Shown piece by piece: positions 9,337 to 17,212 of a DNA stretch of 29,071 nucleotides. Numbering within the stretch: the stretch's first letter is position 1; each line of letters starts with the position of its first letter. A program made the position numbers and the translations under genes. The DNA lies in contig CAMLGC010000030.1 in the NCBI GenBank assembly GCA_946479505.1, positions 1 through 29,071 of the forward strand, read 5' to 3'. The DNA is from an uncultured Sphingomonadaceae bacterium. Lineage in GTDB: Bacteria > Pseudomonadota > Alphaproteobacteria > Sphingomonadales > Sphingomonadaceae. The notes below the pieces were generated by a model. The model did not search any database. It was not told where the DNA came from and saw only the letters and a list, made by a program, of their open reading frames with translations.

Positions 9337-9417
9337 CGTCACCCCAGCGAAGGCTGGGGTCTCAGGCCGCGAGCGCTCGGCGTGCGGCATGAGATCCCAG
9401 CGTGCGCTGGGATGACG
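9337..9417. repeat. REP-like paired inverted repeat
   Basis: CGTCACCCCAGCGAAGGCT at 9337-9355 and its inverted partner ending GCTGGGATGACG at 9406-9417 flank a 9364-9390 centre that also pairs (TCTCA/TGAGA). Each half is itself a CCCCAGC/GCTGGGG hairpin. This is a typical extragenic palindrome and fills the gap between MaoC and thiolase genes, where it may attenuate or stabilise the transcript. Confidence 0.8.
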
Positions 9418-9419
9418 GG

Positions 9420-9878
9420 TTAGACGAATATCTGCGACATCCACTCCGCGATCATCGCGGGCTTGTCCTCGCCTTCGATCTCGACGGTGAACTCGTTGAC
9501 CTGCTGCCATTGGCCGGCGCGCTTCTCGTCGAAGGCGAGCAATTTGAAGCGCCCGCGCACGCGCTTGCCCGAGCGCACCGGCGTGAGGAACCGCACGCGG
9601 TTGCCGCCGTAATTCACCCCGATCTTCGCGCCCGCGATCTCGATCCGATCGGGCACCTTCGAGGCGAGCAGCGGCATCAGCGACAGCGTCAGGAACCCGT
9701 GCGCGATCGTGCCGCCGAACGGCGTCGCAGCGGCACGCGCCGGATCGACATGGATGAACTGGTGATCGCCGGTGGCATCCGCGAAGGTGTCGATCATCGC
9801 CTGGCTCACCTCGACCCAGTCCGACACCGTCTCGGAACCGATGCGCGCGGGCATCTCCTCGGGCGAAATCGTCGGCAC
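9420..9878 (-). CDS. MaoC-family dehydratase (hot-dog fold)
   Basis: The product is 152 residues, a single hot-dog domain of the MaoC/NodN type, which hydrates enoyl-CoA to (R)-3-hydroxyacyl-CoA or acts on related thioesters. The catalytic Asp38 and His43 are in FADATGDHQFIHVDPARA, with the five-residue spacing known for R-hydratases. The oxyanion segment PFGGTIAHGFLTLSL follows. The start is GTG at 9878 with AAGGA seven bases upstream. It is transcribed toward the thiolase, from which it is separated by the REP element, and is divergent from putA. The 95-bp spacer 9879-9973 must hold both promoters, though none is clear by eye. Confidence 0.9.
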   Translation of the reverse strand: MPTISPEEMPARIGSETVSDWVEVSQAMIDTFADATGDHQFIHVDPARAAATPFGGTIAHGFLTLSLMPLLASKVPDRIEIAGAKIGVNYGGNRVRFLTPVRSGKRVRGRFKLLAFDEKRAGQWQQVNEFTVEIEGEDKPAMIAEWMSQIFV

Positions 9879-9973
9879 GGCTTTCCTTTCGGCCTCACTT
9901 CGTCGTAGCGCGGGCCATCAGATACATGCCGAGCCCCGCGGCGGGCAAGGCTTACCCGACCGGAAGCACGAAA

Positions 9974-12958
9974 ATGACCGTTGACGTACCGTCCGCTGCG
10001 CGTGAAAGCATGGCCACGCTCCACCGCGCGCCCGAACCCGATGTTCTAAAACCGCTTCTGGAGCGTGCCGACAGCGATTCGGCGACACGCTACAAGATCA
10101 TGGGCGAGGCCTCGGCACTGCTCGCGGACCTGCGCGCGGCGCAGAACAAGGGCTGGGTGAACCAGTTTTTGCAGGAATATCAGCTCAATTCGTCCGAAGG
10201 CATCGCGCTCCTGAGCCTCGCCGAGGCCTTCCTGCGCGTGCCCGACCCCGAGACCGCCGATTTCCTGATCGCCGACAAGCTGGGCGAGGCCGACTGGCGC
10301 GCGCACACCGGCAAATCGAACTCGAAGCTGGTCAATTCGGCGACCTGGGGGCTTGTCGTGGGTCGCGCGCTGGTCGGCGAGGGGCAGGCGGGGCCGCTTC
10401 GCCGCTTGATCGCGCGCGCGGGCGAGCCGTTCGTGCGCCAGGCGGTCGGCGCGGCGATGCGGATGATGGGCGAGATCTTCGTGATGGGCCGCACGATCGG
10501 CGAGGCGCTCAAGCGCATGAAGAAGCCCGAGCACAAGGGCTTCACCGCCAGCTTCGACATGCTCGGCGAGGCCGCGCGCACTCAGGCCGACGCCGAGCGC
10601 TATTTCGCGGCCTACAGCAAGGCGATCGACGCGGTCGGGCGCGATGCCTCGCGCGGCCATTCGATCTCGGTCAAGCTCTCGGCATTGAACGCCCGCTACG
10701 AGGTCGCGCAATACGATTCGTGCGTCCCCGCGCTTACCGAGATGCTCACCGCGCTCGCGGTGCGCGCCGCCGAGCGCGGGATCGCGCTCACCGTCGATGC
10801 CGAGGAGCAGGAACGGCTCGAGATGAGCCTCGACATCATCGGCGCGGTCGCCGCCGATCCGAGGATCGAGGGCTGGGACGGGTTCGGCATGGCGGTACAG
10901 GCATACGGCAAGCGCGCGCGGCCGGTGATCGCCTGGGCGAACGCCCTCGGGCGGCCGATGAGCGTCCGGTTGGTCAAGGGCGCCTATTGGGATACCGAGA
11001 TCAAGAAGACGCAGGTCGAAGGGCTCGACGGCTATCCGCTCTTCACCCGCAAGGCGGCGACCGACGTGTCGTACCTCGCCTGCGCGCGCGACATGCTCGA
11101 CGCGGAGAACATTCGGGCGGCGTTCGCCAGCCACAACGCGCTCACCGTCGCGACGATCGTCGAATGGGCGGGCAACCGCCGCGATTTCGAGTTCCAGCGG
11201 CTCCACGGCATGGGCGACGGCCTGTACGAGCGGCTGGTGCGCGAGCACGGCTATCATTGCCGCATCTATGCGCCCGTCGGCGGCCACAAGGACCTGCTCG
11301 CCTATCTCGTCCGGCGGCTGCTGGAGAACGGCGCCAATTCGAGCTTCGTCCACCAGCTCGCCAACGACCAGCTTTCGGACGAGGATTTGCTCGCCGATCC
11401 GGTCGAGAAGATCCGCGCCGTCGGCGGCACGCGCCACCCCTCGATCCCGCTCCCCAAGGACCTGTTCCAGCCCGAGCGGCTCAACAGCGCCGGGATCGAC
11501 CTTCAAGACCGCGCGGTGCTCGAAGCGGCTGCCAGGGCGGTCAACGCGCCGCACCCGCTGATGGTCGACGGGGCGGTTACGGCGCTCGACACCGTCACCG
11601 TCTGGGAAGCGATCGACCGAGCCCACGCGGCATTCCCCAGATGGACTTCCCTCGCGGTCGATGATCGCGCGGGCATGCTCGAGAAATTGGGCGACCTGCT
11701 CGAGCAGCACCGCGACGAACTGATGGCGCTGTGCATCCAGGAAGCCCACAAGACGATCCCCGATGCGCTCGGTGAGGTGCGCGAGGCGGTCGATTTCTGC
11801 CGTTACTACGCCGCCCGCGCGCGCGCCGACCTGCAATCGGTCGAGCTGCCCGGGCCGACCGGCGAACGCAACATGATGCACCTCGACGGCCGCGGCGTGT
11901 GGGCGACGATCGCGCCGTGGAACTTCCCGCTCGCGATCTTCCTCGGGCAGACCGTGGCGGCGCTCGTCACCGGCAACACCGTCATCGCCAAGCCCGCACC
12001 GCAGACGCCGCGCATCGCGGCGCGCGCGGTTGCGCTTGCGCATCAGGCGGGAATTCCCGACGACGTGCTCATCCTCGTCCCCGGTGGGCCCGAGGTGGGC
12101 GCGGCAATCACCGCCGACAAGCGCGTTCAGGGCGTCGCCTTCACCGGCTCGACCGGCACGGCGCGACGCATCGCGCAGTCGCTGCTCGCCGACGAGGAGC
12201 GCGCGATCCTGCCGCTCATCGCCGAGACCGGCGGGATCAACGCGATGATCGTCGATTCGACCGCGCTTCCCGAGCAGGTCGTGGCAGACGTCGTCGCCTC
12301 GGCGTTCCGCTCGGCGGGCCAGCGTTGCTCGGCGCTTCGCCTGCTGCTGCTCCAGGAGGATGTCGCCGACGGCATGATCGAGATGCTCAAGGGCGCGATG
12401 GACCTGCTCCAGGTCGGCGCACCCGGCGATCCGGCTACCGACGTGGGGCCGGTGATCGACCAGCAGGCCTATGACAAATTGATGTCGTATCGCGATGCCA
12501 TGCACCATGCCTGGCTCAAGACGGTGCCGGTGCCCGAGGAGGGGCTGTTCGTGCCGCCGACGCTGATCCGTCTCGATGCGATCGAGGATCTCAAGCAGGA
12601 ATGGTTCGGCCCGATCCTGCACGTCGCGACCTGGCCCGCGGGCAAGCTCGTCGAAACGATCAAGCGGGTGAACGAGAAGGGCTTCGGCCTCACCATGGGC
12701 CTGCACAGCCGCATCGCGCGCGCCGCCGATGTCACCGAGGCACACGCGCACATCGGCAACCTCTACGTCAACCGATCGATGATCGGCGCGGTGGTGGGCT
12801 CGCAGCCCTTCGGCGGCGAGCGACTGTCGGGCACCGGCCCCAAGGCCGGCGGCCCGCATTACCTGTTCCGCTTCGTGGCGGAACGTGCGGTATCGATCGA
12901 CACCACCAGCGCGGGGGGAAATGCGACGTTGCTGAGTTTGGATGAGGAGGGAATCTAG
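9974..12958 (+). CDS. putA: Bifunctional proline dehydrogenase / P5C dehydrogenase
   Basis: PutA oxidises proline to glutamate in two coupled steps. The product has 994 residues, close to short type-A PutA such as the 999-residue Bradyrhizobium enzyme. After an alpha-helical arm comes the FAD proline dehydrogenase barrel (about residues 190-480), with VRLVKGAYWDTEIKKTQ and YLVRRLLENGANSSF. The NAD-dependent aldehyde dehydrogenase domain follows, with FTGSTGTARR, the general-base ETGG and nucleophile Cys785 in SAGQRCSALR. There is no N-terminal ribbon-helix-helix domain, so unlike the E. coli protein it should not repress its own gene. The ATG at 9974 with GGAAG upstream is chosen over 9926. 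It is monocistronic, ending before a REP element and converging on the TonB-like gene. Confidence 0.97.
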   Translation: MTVDVPSAARESMATLHRAPEPDVLKPLLERADSDSATRYKIMGEASALLADLRAAQNKGWVNQFLQEYQLNSSEGIALLSLAEAFLRVPDPETADFLIADKLGEADWRAHTGKSNSKLVNSATWGLVVGRALVGEGQAGPLRRLIARAGEPFVRQAVGAAMRMMGEIFVMGRTIGEALKRMKKPEHKGFTASFDMLGEAARTQADAERYFAAYSKAIDAVGRDASRGHSISVKLSALNARYEVAQYDSCVPALTEMLTALAVRAAERGIALTVDAEEQERLEMSLDIIGAVAADPRIEGWDGFGMAVQAYGKRARPVIAWANALGRPMSVRLVKGAYWDTEIKKTQVEGLDGYPLFTRKAATDVSYLACARDMLDAENIRAAFASHNALTVATIVEWAGNRRDFEFQRLHGMGDGLYERLVREHGYHCRIYAPVGGHKDLLAYLVRRLLENGANSSFVHQLANDQLSDEDLLADPVEKIRAVGGTRHPSIPLPKDLFQPERLNSAGIDLQDRAVLEAAARAVNAPHPLMVDGAVTALDTVTVWEAIDRAHAAFPRWTSLAVDDRAGMLEKLGDLLEQHRDELMALCIQEAHKTIPDALGEVREAVDFCRYYAARARADLQSVELPGPTGERNMMHLDGRGVWATIAPWNFPLAIFLGQTVAALVTGNTVIAKPAPQTPRIAARAVALAHQAGIPDDVLILVPGGPEVGAAITADKRVQGVAFTGSTGTARRIAQSLLADEERAILPLIAETGGINAMIVDSTALPEQVVADVVASAFRSAGQRCSALRLLLLQEDVADGMIEMLKGAMDLLQVGAPGDPATDVGPVIDQQAYDKLMSYRDAMHHAWLKTVPVPEEGLFVPPTLIRLDAIEDLKQEWFGPILHVATWPAGKLVETIKRVNEKGFGLTMGLHSRIARAADVTEAHAHIGNLYVNRSMIGAVVGSQPFGGERLSGTGPKAGGPHYLFRFVAERAVSIDTTSAGGNATLLSLDEEGI

Positions 12959-13003
12959 AGCGGTATTTCGCAGATTCGAGTCGGCCGTCTCCAACATATT
13001 TCT

Positions 13004-13072
13004 TTCCCCGGCGAAGGCCGGGGGCCCCAGCATCGAGCCGGTCGCAACTGGACCCCGGCCTTCGCCGGGGAA
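13004..13072. repeat. REP-like element with 23-bp inverted arms
   Basis: TTCCCCGGCGAAGGCCGGGG begins the left arm (13004-13026) and its inverted copy ends at 13072 (right arm 13050-13072). Over 23 bp the arms differ at one base. It lies between the converging putA and TonB-like genes and could form a large cruciform or RNA hairpin that ends both transcripts. The GCGAAGGC core is shared with the element at 9337. Confidence 0.88.
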
Positions 13073-13096
13073 CCGCTTGAAATTACCAGTCGGCTC

Positions 13097-13873
13097 TCAC
13101 CGCTCCCGCTCGCGCCGTTCGCGGATGGCCTCCAGCATCGAATCGTCGACGATCCATTCGTGGTCGGCAACGATGATCGAGCGGACGGGGGTGCCGTCGG
13201 CGGTGCGCGAGGGCTCGTAGCGGAAGCGTTCGGTGATGAGGCGGCACGTCGTCTCGTCGAGCGCGCGGTTGCCGCTCGAATGCGTGATGCGGCAATCCGA
13301 GACGCTGCCGTCGGGCAGCACGTAATAGCGAACCGAGACGACGCCGCCCTTGCCTGCGGTGCCTGCGGAATCGGGGTAATCCGAATCGCTGATGCGGCCG
13401 GAAATGTGCCGCGGCGGGCTGTTCCCGCCGGCACCCCCTCCGGTGCCGCTGCCGCCGCTGCCGGTGCCGTTCCCGACGCCGCCCGCCCCTGTGCCCGGGC
13501 CGCGCACGTCAGCATTGCCCTGAGTGGCGTCGGGGCCTTCGTAGGGTTTGATCGAGGTGACCATCACCGGCGGCACGGGCATGCGGATGACCGGCGTCGG
13601 CGCGACGACGGGGGTCGCGCGCGAGGTGATGTTGGGCGGGGCAGCCGCGCCTTCGGGCTTGGGGCTGATCTTGGGCTGGACGGTGACCGGCTCGGGCGGG
13701 GGAGGCGGCGGCGGCTCGGGTGCGACCCCGAACACCTTGAGCGTCGAATCGACGACCTCGGGAAAGCGCACCGCCAGCCCGGTCACGAAGATATAGCCCA
13801 GCAGCGCCATCACCGCGGCGGTGAGGCCTGCGGAGGTGAGCCGGGTACGCACACTGGGCTCGGCAAAAGCCAT
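13097..13873 (-). CDS. TonB-family energy transducer
   Basis: The product is 258 residues with the TonB layout. A short cytoplasmic start is followed by one membrane anchor (about residues 13-36). A proline-rich periplasmic span PEPPPPPPPEP follows at about 52-62, then a glycine-rich linker (about 124-150). The TonB C-terminal domain covers about 160-245, with VRYYVLPDGSVSDCRI and FRYEPSRTADGTPV. It would couple the proton-motive force from ExbB/ExbD to outer-membrane receptors. No exbBD or receptor gene is in the window, so its partner is unknown. Sphingomonads often carry several such transducers. It is 48 bp downstream of the MscS gene and may be the last gene of that run. Confidence 0.9.
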   Translation of the reverse strand: MAFAEPSVRTRLTSAGLTAAVMALLGYIFVTGLAVRFPEVVDSTLKVFGVAPEPPPPPPPEPVTVQPKISPKPEGAAAPPNITSRATPVVAPTPVIRMPVPPVMVTSIKPYEGPDATQGNADVRGPGTGAGGVGNGTGSGGSGTGGGAGGNSPPRHISGRISDSDYPDSAGTAGKGGVVSVRYYVLPDGSVSDCRITHSSGNRALDETTCRLITERFRYEPSRTADGTPVRSIIVADHEWIVDDSMLEAIRERRERER

Positions 13874-13921
13874 GCGCCCAACGTGGTTATTACCGACGCT
13901 TCCGGCAACCGGTTCGCCGGA

Positions 13922-15103
13922 TCAGGCTTTTTCCTCGTCAACCCGCTTGACCGGCTGCACTTCGGGATAGGGCATGATCATCTTGCCCGCGGGATCGGCG
14001 GTGAAGGTCGTCTGCGTCGGATAGGCGATCTCGATATGCTCGGCATTGAGCCTGGCGAGGATCGCGAGGCCGATGTCGGTACGCGCCTCGTAGAAGGTCG
14101 CGTAGTCGGGGCCTGCTGTGTCGAAGATCAGCTCGAAATCGAGGCTCGACGCACCGAAATTGATGAAGCCGCAGCGCACGAAGGTCGCGTCGTGCGCCTC
14201 GACGATTCGCTGCATCATATCGGAGATCGATGCGCATACCTCGGGCGTGGTCTGGTAGGTGAGCCCGATCACGAAGGTGTGGCGGCGATGGTCGCGATGC
14301 GTGTTGTTGAGGATTTCCTTGTCGAGCAGGTTGCGGTTCGAGATGATCCGCTCCTCGCCCGTGAACGATCGGATGCGCGTCGATTTGAGCCCGATCTCCT
14401 CGATCGTGCCGTTTGTCGTGTCGTAGCTGATGCTGTCGCCCTTGCTGAACGGGCGATCGAAGATGATCGCGAGCGCGGCGAACAGGTCGGCGAAGATCCC
14501 CTGCGCGGCGAGGCCGATCGCGATGCCGCCGATGCCGAGCCCGGCAACGAGGCCCGTCACGTTGACCCCGAGATTGTCGAGCAGCACGACGATCGCGATC
14601 GCGAACACGACGACGCTGACGAGCAGCCGGATCAGCCCCATCGCGTTGACGACGGCGTGCCCGCGATAATGGTCGGCCGACGTGCGGTGCTCGATGAAGC
14701 CGAGCATGAGCTCACGTGCCCAGATCGCGCCCTGGAGCACGGCGGCGACGGTGAAGAGGAAGTCCACCACCTCGGCAACCGCCAGCGGCGGCGCGGCATA
14801 ACCCGAGACGAGCCGTACCGCGACCATGATGATGAAGAAGCTGGTCGTCTCCCAGGCGACCTTGCCGGCGATCGTCGCCCAGTTGCCGGTCGGGCGATCG
14901 GGGCGGCACAGGCGATGGCCGAGGCCGCGCAGCGCGTAGAGTGCGCTCACGATTGCCGCGGCGACCGCGGCGGCGATGATGATCTGGAGCCAGTGGCTCT
15001 GGAACCAGGCGGCAAGGTTGACCAGAAAATCGTGAACTTGCGCCTGGAAGCTCGCGGCTGCGGCAGGCGCCTTCGCGGGGGCGGAGGTGTTGCTGGCGAT
15101 CAT
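13922..15103 (-). CDS. MscS-family mechanosensitive channel
   Basis: The product is 393 residues. It has about four hydrophobic segments in the first 220 residues. The MscS pore helix and beta-domain follow: GLGIGGIAIGLAAQGIFADL is the pore-lining stretch, then RPFSKGDSI and the GTIEEIGLKSTRIRSFTGE strand that mark the family. The channel sits in the inner membrane and opens under membrane tension during hypo-osmotic shock. The C-terminal cytosolic domain is complete. It starts 14 bp after the topoisomerase IB stop codon, so the two are likely co-transcribed. Confidence 0.94.
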   Translation of the reverse strand: MIASNTSAPAKAPAAAASFQAQVHDFLVNLAAWFQSHWLQIIIAAAVAAAIVSALYALRGLGHRLCRPDRPTGNWATIAGKVAWETTSFFIIMVAVRLVSGYAAPPLAVAEVVDFLFTVAAVLQGAIWARELMLGFIEHRTSADHYRGHAVVNAMGLIRLLVSVVVFAIAIVVLLDNLGVNVTGLVAGLGIGGIAIGLAAQGIFADLFAALAIIFDRPFSKGDSISYDTTNGTIEEIGLKSTRIRSFTGEERIISNRNLLDKEILNNTHRDHRRHTFVIGLTYQTTPEVCASISDMMQRIVEAHDATFVRCGFINFGASSLDFELIFDTAGPDYATFYEARTDIGLAILARLNAEHIEIAYPTQTTFTADPAGKMIMPYPEVQPVKRVDEEKA

Positions 15104-15117
15104 CGGGCTCTCTTGGG

Positions 15118-16110
15118 CTAGGTGGCGGCCGTCGCTTCGTCTTCGAGAAAGGCGATCAGGCCGCGTTCGGCACGCGACAGATACTTGGTTTTGCGCGGCA
15201 GCGTCAGCGCCTCGCGAAACGCCGCCTGACCGTTCTTGGCAAGATCGATCAGACGCGGATGCACATAGGATTTGCGCGCGATCGCGGGCGTGTTCCCAAG
15301 TGCCTCGGTGACGGGCTCTAGCATCGTCTTGAGGCTGATGTCACGCTTGGCGCCCGCCAGCGCCCCGAAGGCGAGCACGCTCGCCCCCCAGGTGCGGAAG
15401 TTCTTGGCGGTGAAGTCCTGCCCCATCGCGGCGTGGATATACTCGTTGACGTCGGACGAGGTGACGGGGTGCGCCTCGCCCCCCTCGTCGAGCCAGCCGA
15501 AGAGATGCTGGTCGGGCAGGTCCTGGCACCGGCGGACGAAGCGGATCAGCGATCCGTCCGCGATCGACATCTGCCGCATCTTGCCCGATTTGGCCTTGTA
15601 CTGGAGCTTGAGCACGCGGCCGTCGACGTCGGCGTGGCGCTTCCTGAGCGTGGTCGCGCCGTAGCTCTTGTTCGATTTGACATAGGCCTCGCTGCCGACG
15701 CGCACGAAACCCAGGTCGAGCAGCCGGACGACCGCGGCGGCGGCGCGGGCCCTGTCCATCTTGCGGTGGCGAAGATCCTGCTCGACCTTCTTCCGAAGCT
15801 TGGGCAGGCGACGACCGAACTCGGCGCATAGCTCGTATTTTTCCGCTTCGCGCGCCTCGCGGAAATCGGGGTGGTAGCGATATTGCTTGCGGCCCTTGTC
15901 GTCCCAGCCGACCGCCTGGATATGGCCGTTGGGCTTGGGGCAGAACCAGGCATCAATATAGGCCGGCGGGAGGCCGATGCCGTTCAGGCGGTCGATCTCG
16001 TCGCGATCGGTGATGCGGTCGCCTTTGGGATCCCAGTAGCCCCAGCCGTGGCGGACCTTCTTGCGGGTGATCCCGGCCGCGCTGTCATCGGAATAAACGA
16101 TCCTGGCCAA
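15118..16110 (-). CDS. DNA topoisomerase IB, poxvirus/Deinococcus-like
   Basis: The product is a 330-residue monomeric topoisomerase that relaxes supercoils through a 3'-phosphotyrosine intermediate. Nucleophile Tyr282 is in IARKSYVHP. Arg137 (VRVGSE), Lys174 (KAKSGK) and Arg239 (FRTWGAS) complete the active site. Asn273 replaces the vaccinia His265, as known for bacterial members such as the Deinococcus enzyme. The length is that of the short bacterial family. AAAGGAAG nine bases before the ATG is the ribosome site and lies inside the end of the acyltransferase gene, which overlaps this one by 26 bases. It is an odd partner for glycan genes. Confidence 0.95.
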   Translation of the reverse strand: MARIVYSDDSAAGITRKKVRHGWGYWDPKGDRITDRDEIDRLNGIGLPPAYIDAWFCPKPNGHIQAVGWDDKGRKQYRYHPDFREAREAEKYELCAEFGRRLPKLRKKVEQDLRHRKMDRARAAAAVVRLLDLGFVRVGSEAYVKSNKSYGATTLRKRHADVDGRVLKLQYKAKSGKMRQMSIADGSLIRFVRRCQDLPDQHLFGWLDEGGEAHPVTSSDVNEYIHAAMGQDFTAKNFRTWGASVLAFGALAGAKRDISLKTMLEPVTEALGNTPAIARKSYVHPRLIDLAKNGQAAFREALTLPRKTKYLSRAERGLIAFLEDEATAAT

Positions 16111-17212
16111 GGGCTTCCTTTCGCGCTCTGGGGCGGGCTTCCCAATGCGCGGTGGATCGCTTCGTTCCGTTGATCCAGCGCTGCGCGGGGCGCTCGACGA
16201 GATGGTAGAGCGCGACCGAGGCAGCGAGGACGAGCGCGAGGTAGAGGCCGATCAGCACGGGCGGGATCGCGGTCGCATCATCGACCATCAGCAGCTTGAA
16301 GACGACGAACAGCAGGAAGTGCGAGAGGTAGGTCGCGTAGCTGATCTCGCCGAGCGCATGGAGCGGCGCCCAATCGAGCGGGTTGCCGCGCATTCCCGAG
16401 GTGAGCGCGAGCACCAGCAGCAGCGCGGCGAAGGCGAAGGGGATGGCGATGAGTTCGGGCACATGCGCGGTGGCCCCGCCGATGAGCAGCACGGCGCCGA
16501 GCATGGCGGCGGCGAGCGCAGGAAATAGCGGGCGGCCGGCCCAGCGCAGCCACAATGCGCAGATTGCCGTGCCCGCGCTGAATTCGGTGAGGCAGCGGAG
16601 CAGGCCGAAGCTCGTGATCTCCCAGCCGAGATTGGGCGCGCCTGCCTGCGCCATCACGCCGGCGAGGATGAGGAGGAAGGCGGCGATCGCGGCGAGCACC
16701 GCGGGCGTCGGCACGCGGCGCCAGTCGATCGCCCAGGCGAGCAGCGGGAAGAGCAGGTAGGCGGCAAGCTCGGCGCTGATCGACCAGGCGGGGTCGTTCC
16801 ACGCGAGTGCGTCGGTGAAGCCCCAGTTCTGGAGCAGCAACAGGTGGAGCGGCAGCTCGGCGAAGGGGAATTCCGCGGGATCGTGCCGCCCGGTCGCGGC
16901 GAGCGCCAGCGCGAGCAGGATCGCGGCCGAAAGTATGAAGAGGTGCAGCGGGTAGATGCGCGCGATCCGGCGCTTCCAGAAGGCGGGGACGGCGGCGGTC
17001 TCGCCCTCGCGCAGCCGTTCGCCATAGGTCAGCCAGATGACGAAGCCCGAGAGCAGGAAGAAGAAATCGACGGCGAGATAGCCCTTGGCGAACACATCCA
17101 CCCACGTCTGCGGCAGCCCCGCGATCGACAGGCGGATATGGTAGAGCACCACCATCCACGCGGCGATCCCGCGCACGCTGGTGAGCGCGCGTAGCTCGGG
17201 CTTGCCGCTCAT
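16085..17212 (-). CDS. Membrane O-acyltransferase, OafA/acyltransferase-3 family
   Basis: The product is 375 residues with about ten transmembrane segments. The N-terminal signature is present: ALTSVRGIAAWMVVLYHI with Arg14 and His25, then FFFLLSGFVIWL and RRIARIYPLH. This family transfers acetyl or other acyl groups onto sugars of exopolysaccharide, O-antigen or glycolipids at the inner membrane. Its ATG overlaps the TGA of the upstream ligase (ATGA), so the two are translationally coupled and probably act on the same glycan. The same frame stays open far upstream through the ligase gene, but this is a GC-rich shadow and not an extension. Confidence 0.93.
   Translation of the reverse strand: MSGKPELRALTSVRGIAAWMVVLYHIRLSIAGLPQTWVDVFAKGYLAVDFFFLLSGFVIWLTYGERLREGETAAVPAFWKRRIARIYPLHLFILSAAILLALALAATGRHDPAEFPFAELPLHLLLLQNWGFTDALAWNDPAWSISAELAAYLLFPLLAWAIDWRRVPTPAVLAAIAAFLLILAGVMAQAGAPNLGWEITSFGLLRCLTEFSAGTAICALWLRWAGRPLFPALAAAMLGAVLLIGGATAHVPELIAIPFAFAALLLVLALTSGMRGNPLDWAPLHALGEISYATYLSHFLLFVVFKLLMVDDATAIPPVLIGLYLALVLAASVALYHLVERPAQRWINGTKRSTAHWEARPRARKEALGQDRLFR

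Noticed and set aside
10046..13033. A 995-codon open frame on the minus strand opposite putA
   Set aside because: It is the antisense shadow of a long GC-rich gene. The translation is Arg/Asp/Leu-rich with no domain, while putA in the other strand has complete catalytic motifs.
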